Part shown: positions 1 to 5,394 of the stretch, piece by piece
Numbering within the stretch: the first letter of the stretch is position 1
Layout: every line of letters begins with the position of its first letter
Source: Arenibacter sp963972175
GTDB taxonomy: Bacteria > Bacteroidota > Bacteroidia > Flavobacteriales > Flavobacteriaceae
DNA: 13,015 bases
Assembly (NCBI GenBank): GCA_963972175.1
Contig: CAXAVP010000116.1
Location: forward strand, 1 to 13,015
Direction: 5' to 3'
Notes under the pieces: generated by a model
Database searches by the model: none
Seen by the model: only the letters and a program-made list of their open reading frames with translations
What the model was told of the DNA's origin: nothing
Program-made: the position numbers and the translations under genes

Positions 1-692
1 GAAGTGGGATTTTTGGTGATATAGTTGATAAAGCCACCATTGCCCCCATTACCAAAGATAGAGGTGGCCCCTTTAATTACCTCTACACGGCTAATGTCAT
101 TGGGATTTACCGATTTAATCCCCAATTGGCCATTCCTTAATGGGGTAGACTGTGGAATACCGTCTACCATTACCAATAGCGAACGTCCTCTTAGGGTTTG
201 TCCCCAATTGGAAAAGGTGCCGGTAGACACCGCGAGACCTGGGACCGTGAATTCCAATATTTCACTAATGTTGGAGGTAGAGGGGGTAAACTCCTCCAAT
301 TTGGCCAAGCCTACAACCGTGACGGAAGCGGGGATTTCGGACAGGTATTCGGAATGTCTGCTGGCAGAAACAACCACTTCATCCAAATTGCTCAAATCTT
401 CCTTTAAGACCCCATCGTAGGTGAAGGAAGTGTTGGGCCTAAGAATAATTGTTTTGGTTTGTGTTTCATATCCCAACATTCTTATACTAAGGGTCCAGGA
501 ACCTTCTTTTAGATCTGTAAGTTGGTAGTTGCCATTTAGATCGGTCATGGTCCCCTTCTTTAATTCCGCAATATATACGGTTGCGCCGCTAAGCGGTTGG
601 TTGCCTTCATCGGTAATTTTACCTTTTATACCCGTTTGTGAAAAAGCATTGAAGGAGAGGAGTAGGGCGGCTGCCCAGGCCATAATTTTCAT
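1..692 (-). CDS. TonB-dependent outer-membrane receptor, N-terminal part (runs off the window)
   Basis: Reading the minus strand from ATG at 692 gives an uninterrupted frame of 230 codons to the window edge, so only the N-terminus is present. Residues 1-18 are a Sec signal peptide (MKIMAWAAALLLSFNAFS, cleavage probably before Q19). Residues about 20-95 form a carboxypeptidase-regulatory-like beta-sandwich (KGKITDEGNQPLSGATVY, DLNGNYQL, MLGYET). A TonB-box-like stretch (DEVVVSASR, about 104-112) follows, then the plug domain, with LRGRSLLVMVDGIP, DISRVEVIKGATSIFGNG and GGFINYITKNP. These plug motifs resemble receptors for ferric-siderophore-like substrates more than SusC proteins, but the substrate cannot be set from this fragment. 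A second ATG lies at codon 4; the first is preferred because it gives a full signal peptide with a basic n-region and lies about 27 nt below the likely transcription start. The barrel is outside the window. Confidence 0.93.
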   Translation of the reverse strand, partial: MKIMAWAAALLLSFNAFSQTGIKGKITDEGNQPLSGATVYIAELKKGTMTDLNGNYQLTDLKEGSWTLSIRMLGYETQTKTIILRPNTSFTYDGVLKEDLSNLDEVVVSASRHSEYLSEIPASVTVVGLAKLEEFTPSTSNISEILEFTVPGLAVSTGTFSNWGQTLRGRSLLVMVDGIPQSTPLRNGQLGIKSVNPNDISRVEVIKGATSIFGNGGNGGFINYITKNPT

Positions 693-717
693 TCTATTCT
701 TATTTAGATTTATTTAA

Positions 718-756
718 AATAGTGACAAATATAGAGTCAATATGAATAGTGACAAA
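718..756. repeat. 12-bp direct repeat covering both promoter elements, candidate operator
   Basis: AATAGTGACAAA occurs twice as perfect copies, at 718-729 and 745-756, 27 bp apart start to start. Read on the receptor strand (TTTGTCACTATT), the TTTG of one copy is the -33 element, and the TTTG of the other is the end of the -7 element. Both promoter boxes therefore sit at the same position inside an identical 12-mer. A regulator bound to these copies would block polymerase directly. The sequence does not resemble a Fur box (GATAATGATAATC-like). No regulator can be named. Confidence 0.5.
726..756 (-). promoter_or_regulatory. Bacteroidota-type promoter of the TonB-dependent receptor gene
   Basis: On the minus strand, TTTG (753-756) is followed after exactly 19 nt by TATATTTG (726-733). 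This is a perfect match to the Bacteroidota sigma-factor pattern TTTG - 19 to 21 nt - TAnnTTTG. Transcription would start near 719, leaving a short AT-rich leader of about 27 nt before the ATG at 692. No Shine-Dalgarno sequence is present, as is usual in this phylum. Confidence 0.72.
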
Positions 757-902
757 GCAATTTTTAATATTATTTTTTTGTGAAACTCAATTTTGAGAAG
801 TCAGTAAGACGCACTGAAAACTGAAGGTTTAACTAATCCCGCCTTTTTTGGCGGAATTTAGGTTCTATACCTCGAACTTTGGGTAGATTCCTATTATTGG
901 GT

Positions 903-940
903 TCAGGGCCTGCCTTTGTTGGCAGACAGGCTTGCCCTGA
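903..940. repeat. Compound hairpin (TCAGGGC/GCCCTGA with inner CTGCC/GGCAG)
   Basis: Outer arms TCAGGGC (903-909) and GCCCTGA (934-940) are perfectly complementary. Inner arms CTGCC (910-914) and GGCAG (921-925) close a six-base loop, with an eight-base bulge (926-933) on the 3' side. There is no T-tract, so it is not a standard terminator. Its CTGCC/GGCAG core resembles dispersed intergenic palindromes of marine flavobacteria as I remember them; this was not checked by search. Confidence 0.55.
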
Positions 941-986
941 GGTTTAATGCCTTTTATTCGCGGCGCTAGGTGCTGCCCAAAGTGCT

Positions 987-1164
987 GCCCGAAGTCTCCT
1001 GACTTTGGGCTGAAAACTTCTTGCCGCTATCTTGTTACGCATAGTCTCCCGACTTTGCGTTCAGCTGCTACCCAAAGTCCCCGCTAGCGCGAGCGTCACG
1101 CCTGTCCGTCCGTTAGGCGGGCTCGTGCTGCCGAACCGCTACGCAAAGTCTCCCGACTTCGCGC
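987..1164. repeat. Three copies of a 24-nt hairpin, AAGTC-TCCC-GACTT core
   Basis: Copies lie at 987-1010, 1037-1060 and 1141-1164. Each has 10-nt arms around a four-base TCCT or TCCC loop: GCCCGAAGTC/GACTTTGGGC, ACGCATAGTC/GACTTTGCGT and ACGCAAAGTC/GACTTCGCGC, with one or two mismatched pairs each. Only the outer arm bases differ strongly between copies, while AGTC-TCCY-GACTT is constant. Half-copies of the arms (CCCAAAGT) occur at 977 and 1071. The third copy lies immediately downstream of the 54-nt repeat. This looks like a REP-like palindromic family. Confidence 0.6.
1079..1132 (+). repeat. 54-nt GC-rich intergenic repeat, copy 1
   Basis: It begins CCCCGCTAGCGCGAGCGTCA and ends CGTGCTGCC. 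It aligns without gaps to the copies at 3681-3733 (9 differences in 53) and 5064-5117 (8 differences in 54), all in the same orientation. The centre can fold (CGAGC ... GCTCG outside, GCCT ... AGGC inside). It lies between genes and has no coding potential. Confidence 0.72.
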
Positions 1165-1255
1165 TACTTTTATATATTGATTTTTTTTGTTAATAATTTG
1201 GCAAACAGAAAGCCTGTAGTGTAAGGTGTTTTTTTGGTACTTAATTGATATGCTA

Positions 1256-1440
1256 ATATTTGTTAAATTAGAAGGTAGGAAGGATACTTCTGTTTGTAGT
1301 ATTCCGCTGTACATTAGAGAAAATTATAAGGAAATTCTTGGGTTACTGGATGTCAAAAGGTAGGAGGCACCGGGTGTTTAGAATGTATGAATTAACAGAA
1401 TAGGAAGGGGGTGCTATACGTAGGTTGTAAGGCATAGTGT
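1256..1440 (+). repeat. AT-rich leader-like intergenic repeat, copy A (upstream of the BNR gene)
   Basis: The first 49 nt, from about 1257 to GTAGTATTCC at 1305, match copy B (2961-3009) at 38 of 49 positions. Downstream blocks GAAAATTATA, GGTTACTGG, TGTCAAAA and GGCACC recur in order in copies B and C with small insertions and deletions. The segment ends 80-100 nt before the next start codon. No open frame is conserved between the copies, so it appears to act, if at all, as DNA or as an untranslated leader. Confidence 0.6.
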
Positions 1441-1518
1441 ATCAAATTCATATCCATACTATTAATAGTAGTTGAAAGAATCGCAAATTGGAAATTTAAT
1501 AAGGAATAATCTTAAATT

Positions 1519-2922
1519 ATGAAGGGACTACAAATAATTCTTGTCATTGGTGTGTTAACTCTTTTTGGCTGCACCCCAAAGCAATCTACTCAACCTATCG
1601 TTATTGATGAAACCGGGAACACTGAATCCATCGAACAAATCATTGAAATTGATAGTGTTTGGGCAGGCCACCCTGTTGGTTTTAGCCTTTATACGCATGG
1701 AAACAGGCAATACATTGCCTACTACAATGCAAACCGCAACTTGGTAGTTGGACAAAAAAATCTCGACGATGAAAAGTTTGAGTTGCATACAATGCCTTCA
1801 ACCAGACGCGAAACTATGGGTGGTACAAGTACCGTTTTGGATTGGGACAGTCACAATTATGTTACCATTGGAGTGGATAAAGATGGGTTTGTTCATCTAT
1901 CCGGGAACATGCATGTGCATCCAATTACTTATTTTAAGAGCAAAAAGCCTCACGATATTTCTACACTTGCTCAGGAAATGGAATTGATAGGGACCAATGA
2001 GGAAAAATGTACTTATCCCAATTTTATGCTTACCAAAGATGGGGAGTTACTTTTTCATTATAGAGATGGCAGCAGTGGAAATGGTAAGGAGATTTATAAT
2101 ATCTACTCATGCGAAAATAAATCTTGGTCCAGAATGTTGGATGTTCCCTTGACCGACGGACAAGGATTAATGAATGCATATCAAACACAGCCAACTGTTA
2201 TGAAGGACGGCTGGTATCATGTTTATTGGGTTTGGCGAGATACGCCTGATTGTGAGACGAATCATGATCTATCGTACATGAAAAGCCCGGATTTAAAAAA
2301 CTGGTTTGATGCTTTTGGTAGAAAAATTGAATTGCCTGCCACTTTGGATAACAAATCTTTGATTGTTGATCCCATTCCTGTAAAAGGGGGAATCATAAAT
2401 CTGGGAGCCAAACTTTGTTTGGATGAAAATAACAAGCCCGTATTTGTTTATCATAAATATGATTCTGCTGGAAATCTTCAGATATACGCAGCTTACACAG
2501 AGGGTGATAAATGGATATATAAGCAAGTGACCAATTGGGATTATCGCTGGGAGTTTTCAGGACGTGGAAGTATTGATGTGGAATTTCGTTTCAAAGGTTT
2601 CAAAAAAAGAAAGGATGGCTATTACGAAGTTGATTACTGGCACACCAAGTATGGAAACGGAACTATTTTACTGGACAATAAATTTAAAAATATTGGAAAG
2701 GTATTGAAACCTGAACCATTTGACACTAATCTTGAAATTGAAGGAGATTTTCCTGGGTTACAGGTTAAAACCAGTAAAGATATTGGACCTGAACATAACA
2801 AAAACTTCAGATATGTTCTTAAATGGGAAACCCTCAGCAACAACCGGGATCAGCCGCGCCAAAAACCCTGGCCCAATCCAAGCCGACTGCTTTTGTATAA
2901 AGTAAAGATGGTAGGCGAGTAA
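1519..2922 (+). CDS. BNR_4-type seven-bladed beta-propeller lipoprotein, candidate polysaccharide lyase or glycosidase
   Basis: This 467-residue protein has a lipoprotein signal peptide (LTLFGC, lipidated Cys18). The residues after the Cys (TPKQST) lack an acidic surface-export signal, so a periplasm-facing location is more likely. The body matches the BNR repeat-containing family related to propeller enzymes PL24/PL25 (ulvan lyases) and GH145. Recognisable blocks are WAGHPVGFSLYTHGNRQYIAYYN (47-69, shown here only by its start at W48 and end at N70), LDWDSHNY, HLSGNMHVHPITYFKS (126-141), NFMLTKDGELLFHYRDGSSG (168-187), YWVWRDTPD and DLSYMKSPDLKNW. H112, H132, Y166, R182 and Y221 have spacing similar to the His/His/Tyr/Arg/Tyr site I recall for PL25; this is an unaligned inference. 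The gene stands alone with no SusC/SusD pair nearby. It is flanked by copies A and B of the AT-rich repeat. Substrate unknown; a non-catalytic relative is possible. Confidence 0.85.
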   Translation: MKGLQIILVIGVLTLFGCTPKQSTQPIVIDETGNTESIEQIIEIDSVWAGHPVGFSLYTHGNRQYIAYYNANRNLVVGQKNLDDEKFELHTMPSTRRETMGGTSTVLDWDSHNYVTIGVDKDGFVHLSGNMHVHPITYFKSKKPHDISTLAQEMELIGTNEEKCTYPNFMLTKDGELLFHYRDGSSGNGKEIYNIYSCENKSWSRMLDVPLTDGQGLMNAYQTQPTVMKDGWYHVYWVWRDTPDCETNHDLSYMKSPDLKNWFDAFGRKIELPATLDNKSLIVDPIPVKGGIINLGAKLCLDENNKPVFVYHKYDSAGNLQIYAAYTEGDKWIYKQVTNWDYRWEFSGRGSIDVEFRFKGFKKRKDGYYEVDYWHTKYGNGTILLDNKFKNIGKVLKPEPFDTNLEIEGDFPGLQVKTSKDIGPEHNKNFRYVLKWETLSNNRDQPRQKPWPNPSRLLLYKVKMVGE

Positions 2923-2958
2923 TCCTTTACATTTGAATAGATTAAATGAAATCAGACT

Positions 2959-3120
2959 AAAATTTGCTAACTTAGAAGGTTTGAAAAACACTGCTATTTG
3001 CAGTATTCCATACTGCCGTACAGCACAGAAAATTATAGGGGTTACTAGGTGTCAAAATGAGTAGCGGTGCCACTTTGCCTGTAATTTATTAATTAAAGGT
3101 ATATGGAGGGCAAGTAGTCA
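2959..3120 (+). repeat. AT-rich leader-like intergenic repeat, copy B (between the BNR and GNAT genes)
   Basis: It shares TTAGAAGG, GTATTCC, GAAAATTATA, GGTTACTAGGTGTCAAAA and GGTGCC in order with copy A. Its tail (GTAATTTAT, AAGG, ATATGGAGGGCAAGT) matches the tail of copy C. It contains a 5-bp hairpin ACTGC/GCAGT (2990-3004). Together with copy A it forms a direct repeat bracketing the BNR gene. The remaining 2923-2958 and 3121-3147 show nothing further. Confidence 0.6.
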
Positions 3121-3147
3121 TTTAAGATCCTTGTAGACAAGCAAAAA

Positions 3148-3627
3148 ATGGAAATTGAGAAAGCTATAATAGAAGACGCAAAAGAATTGACAAAACTAAC
3201 TATTATCTCAAAGTCATATTGGGATTATAGCAAGCAGCAAATAGAAGAATGGAAAAATGACCTAACGATTACTGAAGATTATATCCTTGAAAAAGAGGTG
3301 TATAAATTGATTAAGGAAAATAAGATTATTGGCTATTATTCCTTTTTTAAATCAAATTACTCGGATTTAAAACTAGATAACCTATTTGTTGCGCCAATTT
3401 CTATTGGCAAAGGAATTGGAAGAAATTTAATGATTGATTTTTTCAAACGAATTCTAATGGTTGATTTTGAGAGGGTTATTCTACATGCCGACCCTAATGC
3501 TGAAAAGTTCTATTCGCAATTAGGTTTTAATGTTATCGGAAAATTGGAAACATCAATTGAGAACAGGTATTTGCCAATAATGGAAATGAATAAAGCCAGT
3601 GTACAACACTATGTAAAAATGCATTAA
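3148..3627 (+). CDS. GNAT-family N-acetyltransferase
   Basis: This 159-residue cytoplasmic protein has the GNAT fold. A beta strand and helix with SKSYWDYSKQQIEEW (22-36) near the N-terminus are followed by the central strands (VYKLIKENKIIGYYSF), and then by motif A: LDNLFVAPISIGKGIGRNLM (76-95), whose GKGIGR loop binds the acetyl-CoA pyrophosphate. The C-terminal FYSQLGF motif is also present. The acceptor substrate cannot be read from sequence; small-molecule acetylation is typical of such stand-alone members. The last ten residues (ASVQHYVKMH) extend beyond the usual end of the fold and are encoded by palindromic DNA. The gene is AT-rich and alone on its segment, consistent with acquisition as a single-gene module. 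Confidence 0.88.
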   Translation: MEIEKAIIEDAKELTKLTIISKSYWDYSKQQIEEWKNDLTITEDYILEKEVYKLIKENKIIGYYSFFKSNYSDLKLDNLFVAPISIGKGIGRNLMIDFFKRILMVDFERVILHADPNAEKFYSQLGFNVIGKLETSIENRYLPIMEMNKASVQHYVKMH

Positions 3628-3653
3628 AGCGCATTTTGCACTAAACGTTGTGC
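3598..3653. repeat. Cluster of three inverted repeats at the 3' end of the GNAT gene
   Basis: AGTGT-ACA-ACACT (3598-3610), AAAATGC (3616-3622) with GCATTTT (3631-3637) around the stop codon, and the imperfect palindrome GCACTAAACGTTGTGC (3638-3653) follow one another within 56 nt. The middle hairpin could act as a weak terminator, but only four T residues lie in its 3' arm and no T-tract follows. The cluster may mark a recombination junction. Confidence 0.4.
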
Positions 3654-3680
3654 TTTATACTGGAGAAACCGAAGAACTAA

Positions 3681-3733
3681 CCCCGCTAACGCGAGTGTCA
3701 CGCCTGCCCGACCGCTGGGTGGGCTCGGACTGC
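3681..3733 (+). repeat. 54-nt GC-rich intergenic repeat, copy 2
   Basis: It starts CCCCGCTAACGCGAGTGTCA and ends CGGACTGC. It shares 44 of 53 positions with copy 1. The outer stem CGAG ... CTCG is kept. Copy C of the AT-rich repeat begins directly at its 3' end. Confidence 0.72.
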
Positions 3734-3855
3734 ACATCACAGAAGATCATAAGGTAATTATAGGAATTTCTAGGTGCCGACAGGTATTGAGGTACCAATG
3801 TTTGTAATTTTATAAGGCATAAGGATATAGGGGCAAGTTGCTATAACCGTAGGCT
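3731..3855 (+). repeat. AT-rich leader-like intergenic repeat, copy C (upstream of the Crp-like gene)
   Basis: ACATCACAGAAGATCATAAG, ATTATAGG, CTAGGTGCC, GGTACCA, TGTAATTTTATAAGG and ATATAGGGGCAAGT follow the same order as in copies A and B. It ends GCTATAACCGTAGGCT, comparable to GCTATACGTAGGTTGT in copy A. It lacks the first 50 nt that A and B share; that place is taken by the GC-rich repeat. Confidence 0.55.
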
Positions 3856-3879
3856 AGCCACAATTAAAAAAATATTCAA

Positions 3880-4446
3880 ATGAAGCAAATCAGAAAGTTT
3901 ATTGATACTATTTCTCCAATGAACGATTCCGACTGGAATCTTTTCTCCTCGAAAATAAAGGAGGTAAAGTTTGACAAAAACACAACAGTTTTAAAATTGG
4001 GAAAAATTGAGGAACACTTATCTTTTATTTCTAAGGGAATAGTTCGTTATTATATCCCTAAAGAAGAGTCAGATTTAACTTTCGGGTTTTCATTTGAAAA
4101 CGAATTTGTTACCGCTTATGACTCTTTTTTGACACAAACTCCTACTGAGTACCAAATTGAAACCTTGACAGAAACTATTTTATGGCAAATTTCAAATAAA
4201 GACTTGCAAGAGGTCTATAAAAGTACAATCAACGGGAATGTTATAGGAAGAAAAATGGCGGAGAAAATGTATTTGATAAAATCTAAAAGGGAACTTTCTT
4301 TACTGAGTAAAACTGCAGAAGAAAGGTATTTAGACCTATTCTCTGACAGACCAATATTATTAAAAGAAATACCATTAAAATATGTTGCTTCCTATATTGG
4401 TGTTACTCCATAGGCATTGAGTAGAATAAGAAAACGTATTACTTAA
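3880..4446 (+). pseudogene. Crp/Fnr-family regulator interrupted by an amber codon in its helix-turn-helix
   Basis: The frame runs 177 codons to TAG at 4411-4413. The same frame then continues as A-L-S-R-I-R-K-R-I-T and ends at TAA (4444-4446). Flavobacterial Crp/Fnr-type regulators of this length (about 188-195 residues) end with a motif like VASYIGVTP-x-ALSRIRKRIT, where the missing residue is usually Q or E, so a single CAG-to-TAG change explains the stop. Residues about 25-115 form the cyclic-nucleotide-binding-like beta-roll (LKLGKIEEHLSFISKGIVRYY), then a long dimer helix (about 120-150). The stop removes the recognition helix, so the 177-residue product should dimerise but not bind DNA. 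Readthrough or a base-call error would restore an intact gene. It is AT-rich and lies 62 nt before the DoxX gene, probably co-transcribed. Confidence 0.8.
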
Positions 4447-4508
4447 CCTAAGTTCATTATTTTAATGTGCTCATTGCAGACCTTTGTGTTTTAATAATTT
4501 TAAAACAT

Positions 4509-4964
4509 ATGAAACCTTTAATTGTACTTTTATTAAGTTTTGCAATCTCTTTGTTGGTCCTTAAAATTACAAATAAAGAGTATGATTTTACATTATCAGC
4601 AAGGATAGGAATGTCAATAATGTTACTATTTACAGCAATCGGACATTTTGCATATACTACAGGAATGTCTATGATGATACCTAAATTTATTCCTTTTAGA
4701 ACGACAATTGTTCATTTAACTGGACTAGTTGAAATTTTACTTGCAATGAGCCTTCTCATTACTCGATTTAAATATATTGCTGGATGGACATTAATAATTT
4801 TTCTTGTGTTAATGTTACCTGCTAATATTTATGGTTCTTTAAATAATGTGAACTATCAAAAAGGAACATTTGATGGAAATGGTCTTACTTATTTATGGTT
4901 TCGGATTCCGCTACAATTTCTGTTTATAGCCTGGACTTATATGAGTACCATTGGATATGACTGA
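4509..4964 (+). CDS. DoxX-type four-helix membrane protein
   Basis: This 151-residue integral membrane protein has about four hydrophobic helices (residues roughly 2-20, 32-50, 68-88 and 93-112) plus a C-terminal hydrophobic segment. It has the family-typical block MLPANIYGSLNNVNY then YLWFRIPLQFLFIAWTY. DoxX-like proteins are quinone-linked or redox-related membrane proteins; the exact role of this branch is unknown. An in-frame ATG exists at 4467, but the ATG at 4509 is preferred because it starts directly with the first membrane helix. A partial -7-like box (GACCTTTG, 4479-4486) about 23 nt upstream supports a start after 4486. The gene follows the broken Crp-like regulator, which may have controlled it. 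Confidence 0.85.
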   Translation: MKPLIVLLLSFAISLLVLKITNKEYDFTLSARIGMSIMLLFTAIGHFAYTTGMSMMIPKFIPFRTTIVHLTGLVEILLAMSLLITRFKYIAGWTLIIFLVLMLPANIYGSLNNVNYQKGTFDGNGLTYLWFRIPLQFLFIAWTYMSTIGYD

Positions 4965-4974
4965 AAAAAAAGCC

Positions 4975-5015
4975 AATGCTTATATCTGGCACCTATGAAA
5001 AGCATTAGTCCAGAT
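4975..5015 (+). other. Interleaved inverted repeats, possible H-type pseudoknot in the 3' region of the DoxX transcript
   Basis: AATGCT (4975-4980) pairs with AGCATT (5001-5006), and ATCTGG (4984-4989) pairs with CCAGAT (5010-5015). The order S1-S2-S1'-S2' is that of a pseudoknot with loops of 3, 11 and 3 nt. Two six-base pairings can arise by chance in AT-rich DNA, and no function is evident. Confidence 0.2.
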
Positions 5016-5063
5016 CCTTAATGTAAATATCATATTTTTTGTTTAGTCGCTGCCCTAAATCTA

Positions 5064-5117
5064 CCCCGCTATCACAAGCGTCACGCCTGCCCGACCTTTA
5101 GGCGGGCAAGTGCTGCC
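5064..5117 (+). repeat. 54-nt GC-rich intergenic repeat, copy 3
   Basis: It starts CCCCGCTATCACAAGCGTCA and ends AAGTGCTGCC. It shares 46 of 54 positions with copy 1, without gaps. The inner GCCT/AGGC pairing is kept while the outer stem is lost. No AT-rich repeat follows it; instead about 280 nt of AT-rich sequence with palindromes leads to the kinase gene. Confidence 0.7.
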
Positions 5118-5235
5118 AAACCTAGAAGAACTTTGGCCTACTAGAAAAAATGATGGCCTAAGGAAACCCATGCAAATATTTATTGAAACACCACGGATAT
5201 ACATTCATTATGGGTCATTGAAGGAAAAATTTTTG

Positions 5236-5253
5236 TTTTCCCATTTGGGAAAA
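5236..5253. promoter_or_regulatory. Perfect 18-bp palindrome, candidate operator upstream of the sensor kinase
   Basis: TTTTCCCATTTGGGAAAA has two perfect 8-bp arms around a central TT. A two-base centre is too tight for an RNA hairpin loop of the same stem but normal for a dimeric repressor site. It lies about 140 nt before the kinase start. No regulator is assigned. Confidence 0.4.
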
Positions 5254-5273
5254 ATATAAAAACCTTATTTTGT

Positions 5274-5299
5274 CATGAATTATAGTGATATTATTCATG
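5274..5299. promoter_or_regulatory. Inverted repeat CATGAAT-N12-ATTCATG, candidate regulatory site
   Basis: Two perfect 7-bp arms (5274-5280 and 5293-5299) are separated by 12 bp, placing half-site centres about two helical turns apart. It sits 20 bp after the 18-bp palindrome and about 95 nt before the kinase start. I could not place an exact TTTG/TAnnTTTG promoter in this spacer. Confidence 0.33.
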
Positions 5300-5394
5300 G
5301 ATATTGGGTATTTGTGCGATTATAGTTAGTATTTTATATTTCTCGCATTGTATCCCATATCCGCATTATCAAGCATAAACTGATCAAGAATAAA

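Larger units (their letters stand above)
757..1518. other. 760-nt non-coding stretch rich in hairpins and dispersed repeats
   Basis: No convincing gene was found on either strand. From left to right it holds a 12-bp palindrome CTCAATTTTGAG (786-797), a small hairpin TCAGT/ACTGA (801-817), a GC stem CCGCC-T6-GGCGG (839-854), a compound hairpin (903-940), three similar 24-nt hairpins (987-1164), a copy of the 54-nt GC-rich repeat (1079-1132) and an AT-rich repeat from about 1256. The last 80 nt before the ATG at 1519 are AT-rich; I found no exact TAnnTTTG promoter box there. Confidence 0.6.
4965..5394. other. Non-coding spacer between the DoxX gene and the sensor kinase
   Basis: It contains, in order, the interleaved inverted repeats (4975-5015), copy 3 of the 54-nt repeat, AT-rich sequence without an open frame of note, the 18-bp palindrome and the CATGAAT/ATTCATG inverted repeat. 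The kinase promoter should be here, but no exact consensus was found. Confidence 0.5.

Noticed and set aside
25..420. Plus-strand open frames at 25-420, 198-407 and 529-717
   Set aside because: They are shadows of the minus-strand TonB-dependent receptor frame, whose translation has clear domain motifs.
718..756. Fur box at the receptor promoter
   Set aside because: The repeat TTTGTCACTATT has neither the sequence nor the inverted layout of Fur sites.
839..854. GC stem with T6 as a terminator
   Set aside because: The T-run is in the loop rather than after the stem, and the neighbouring genes do not need a terminator there.
987..1164. CRISPR array
   Set aside because: Only three short hairpin copies with unequal spacing and repeated, not unique, sequence between them; no cas genes.
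1096..1314. Minus-strand 72-codon frame
   Set aside because: It lies entirely over the repeats and has no recognisable protein features.
3638..3653. Integron attC-like site after the GNAT gene
   Set aside because: The core-like GTTGTGC does not fit GTTRRRY, no matching RYYYAAC partner with a proper stem was found, and no integrase is present. It is kept only as a palindrome.
4467..4508. Longer start for the DoxX-type protein
   Set aside because: The extra 14 residues are not seen in the family pattern, and a -7-like box lies inside that stretch.
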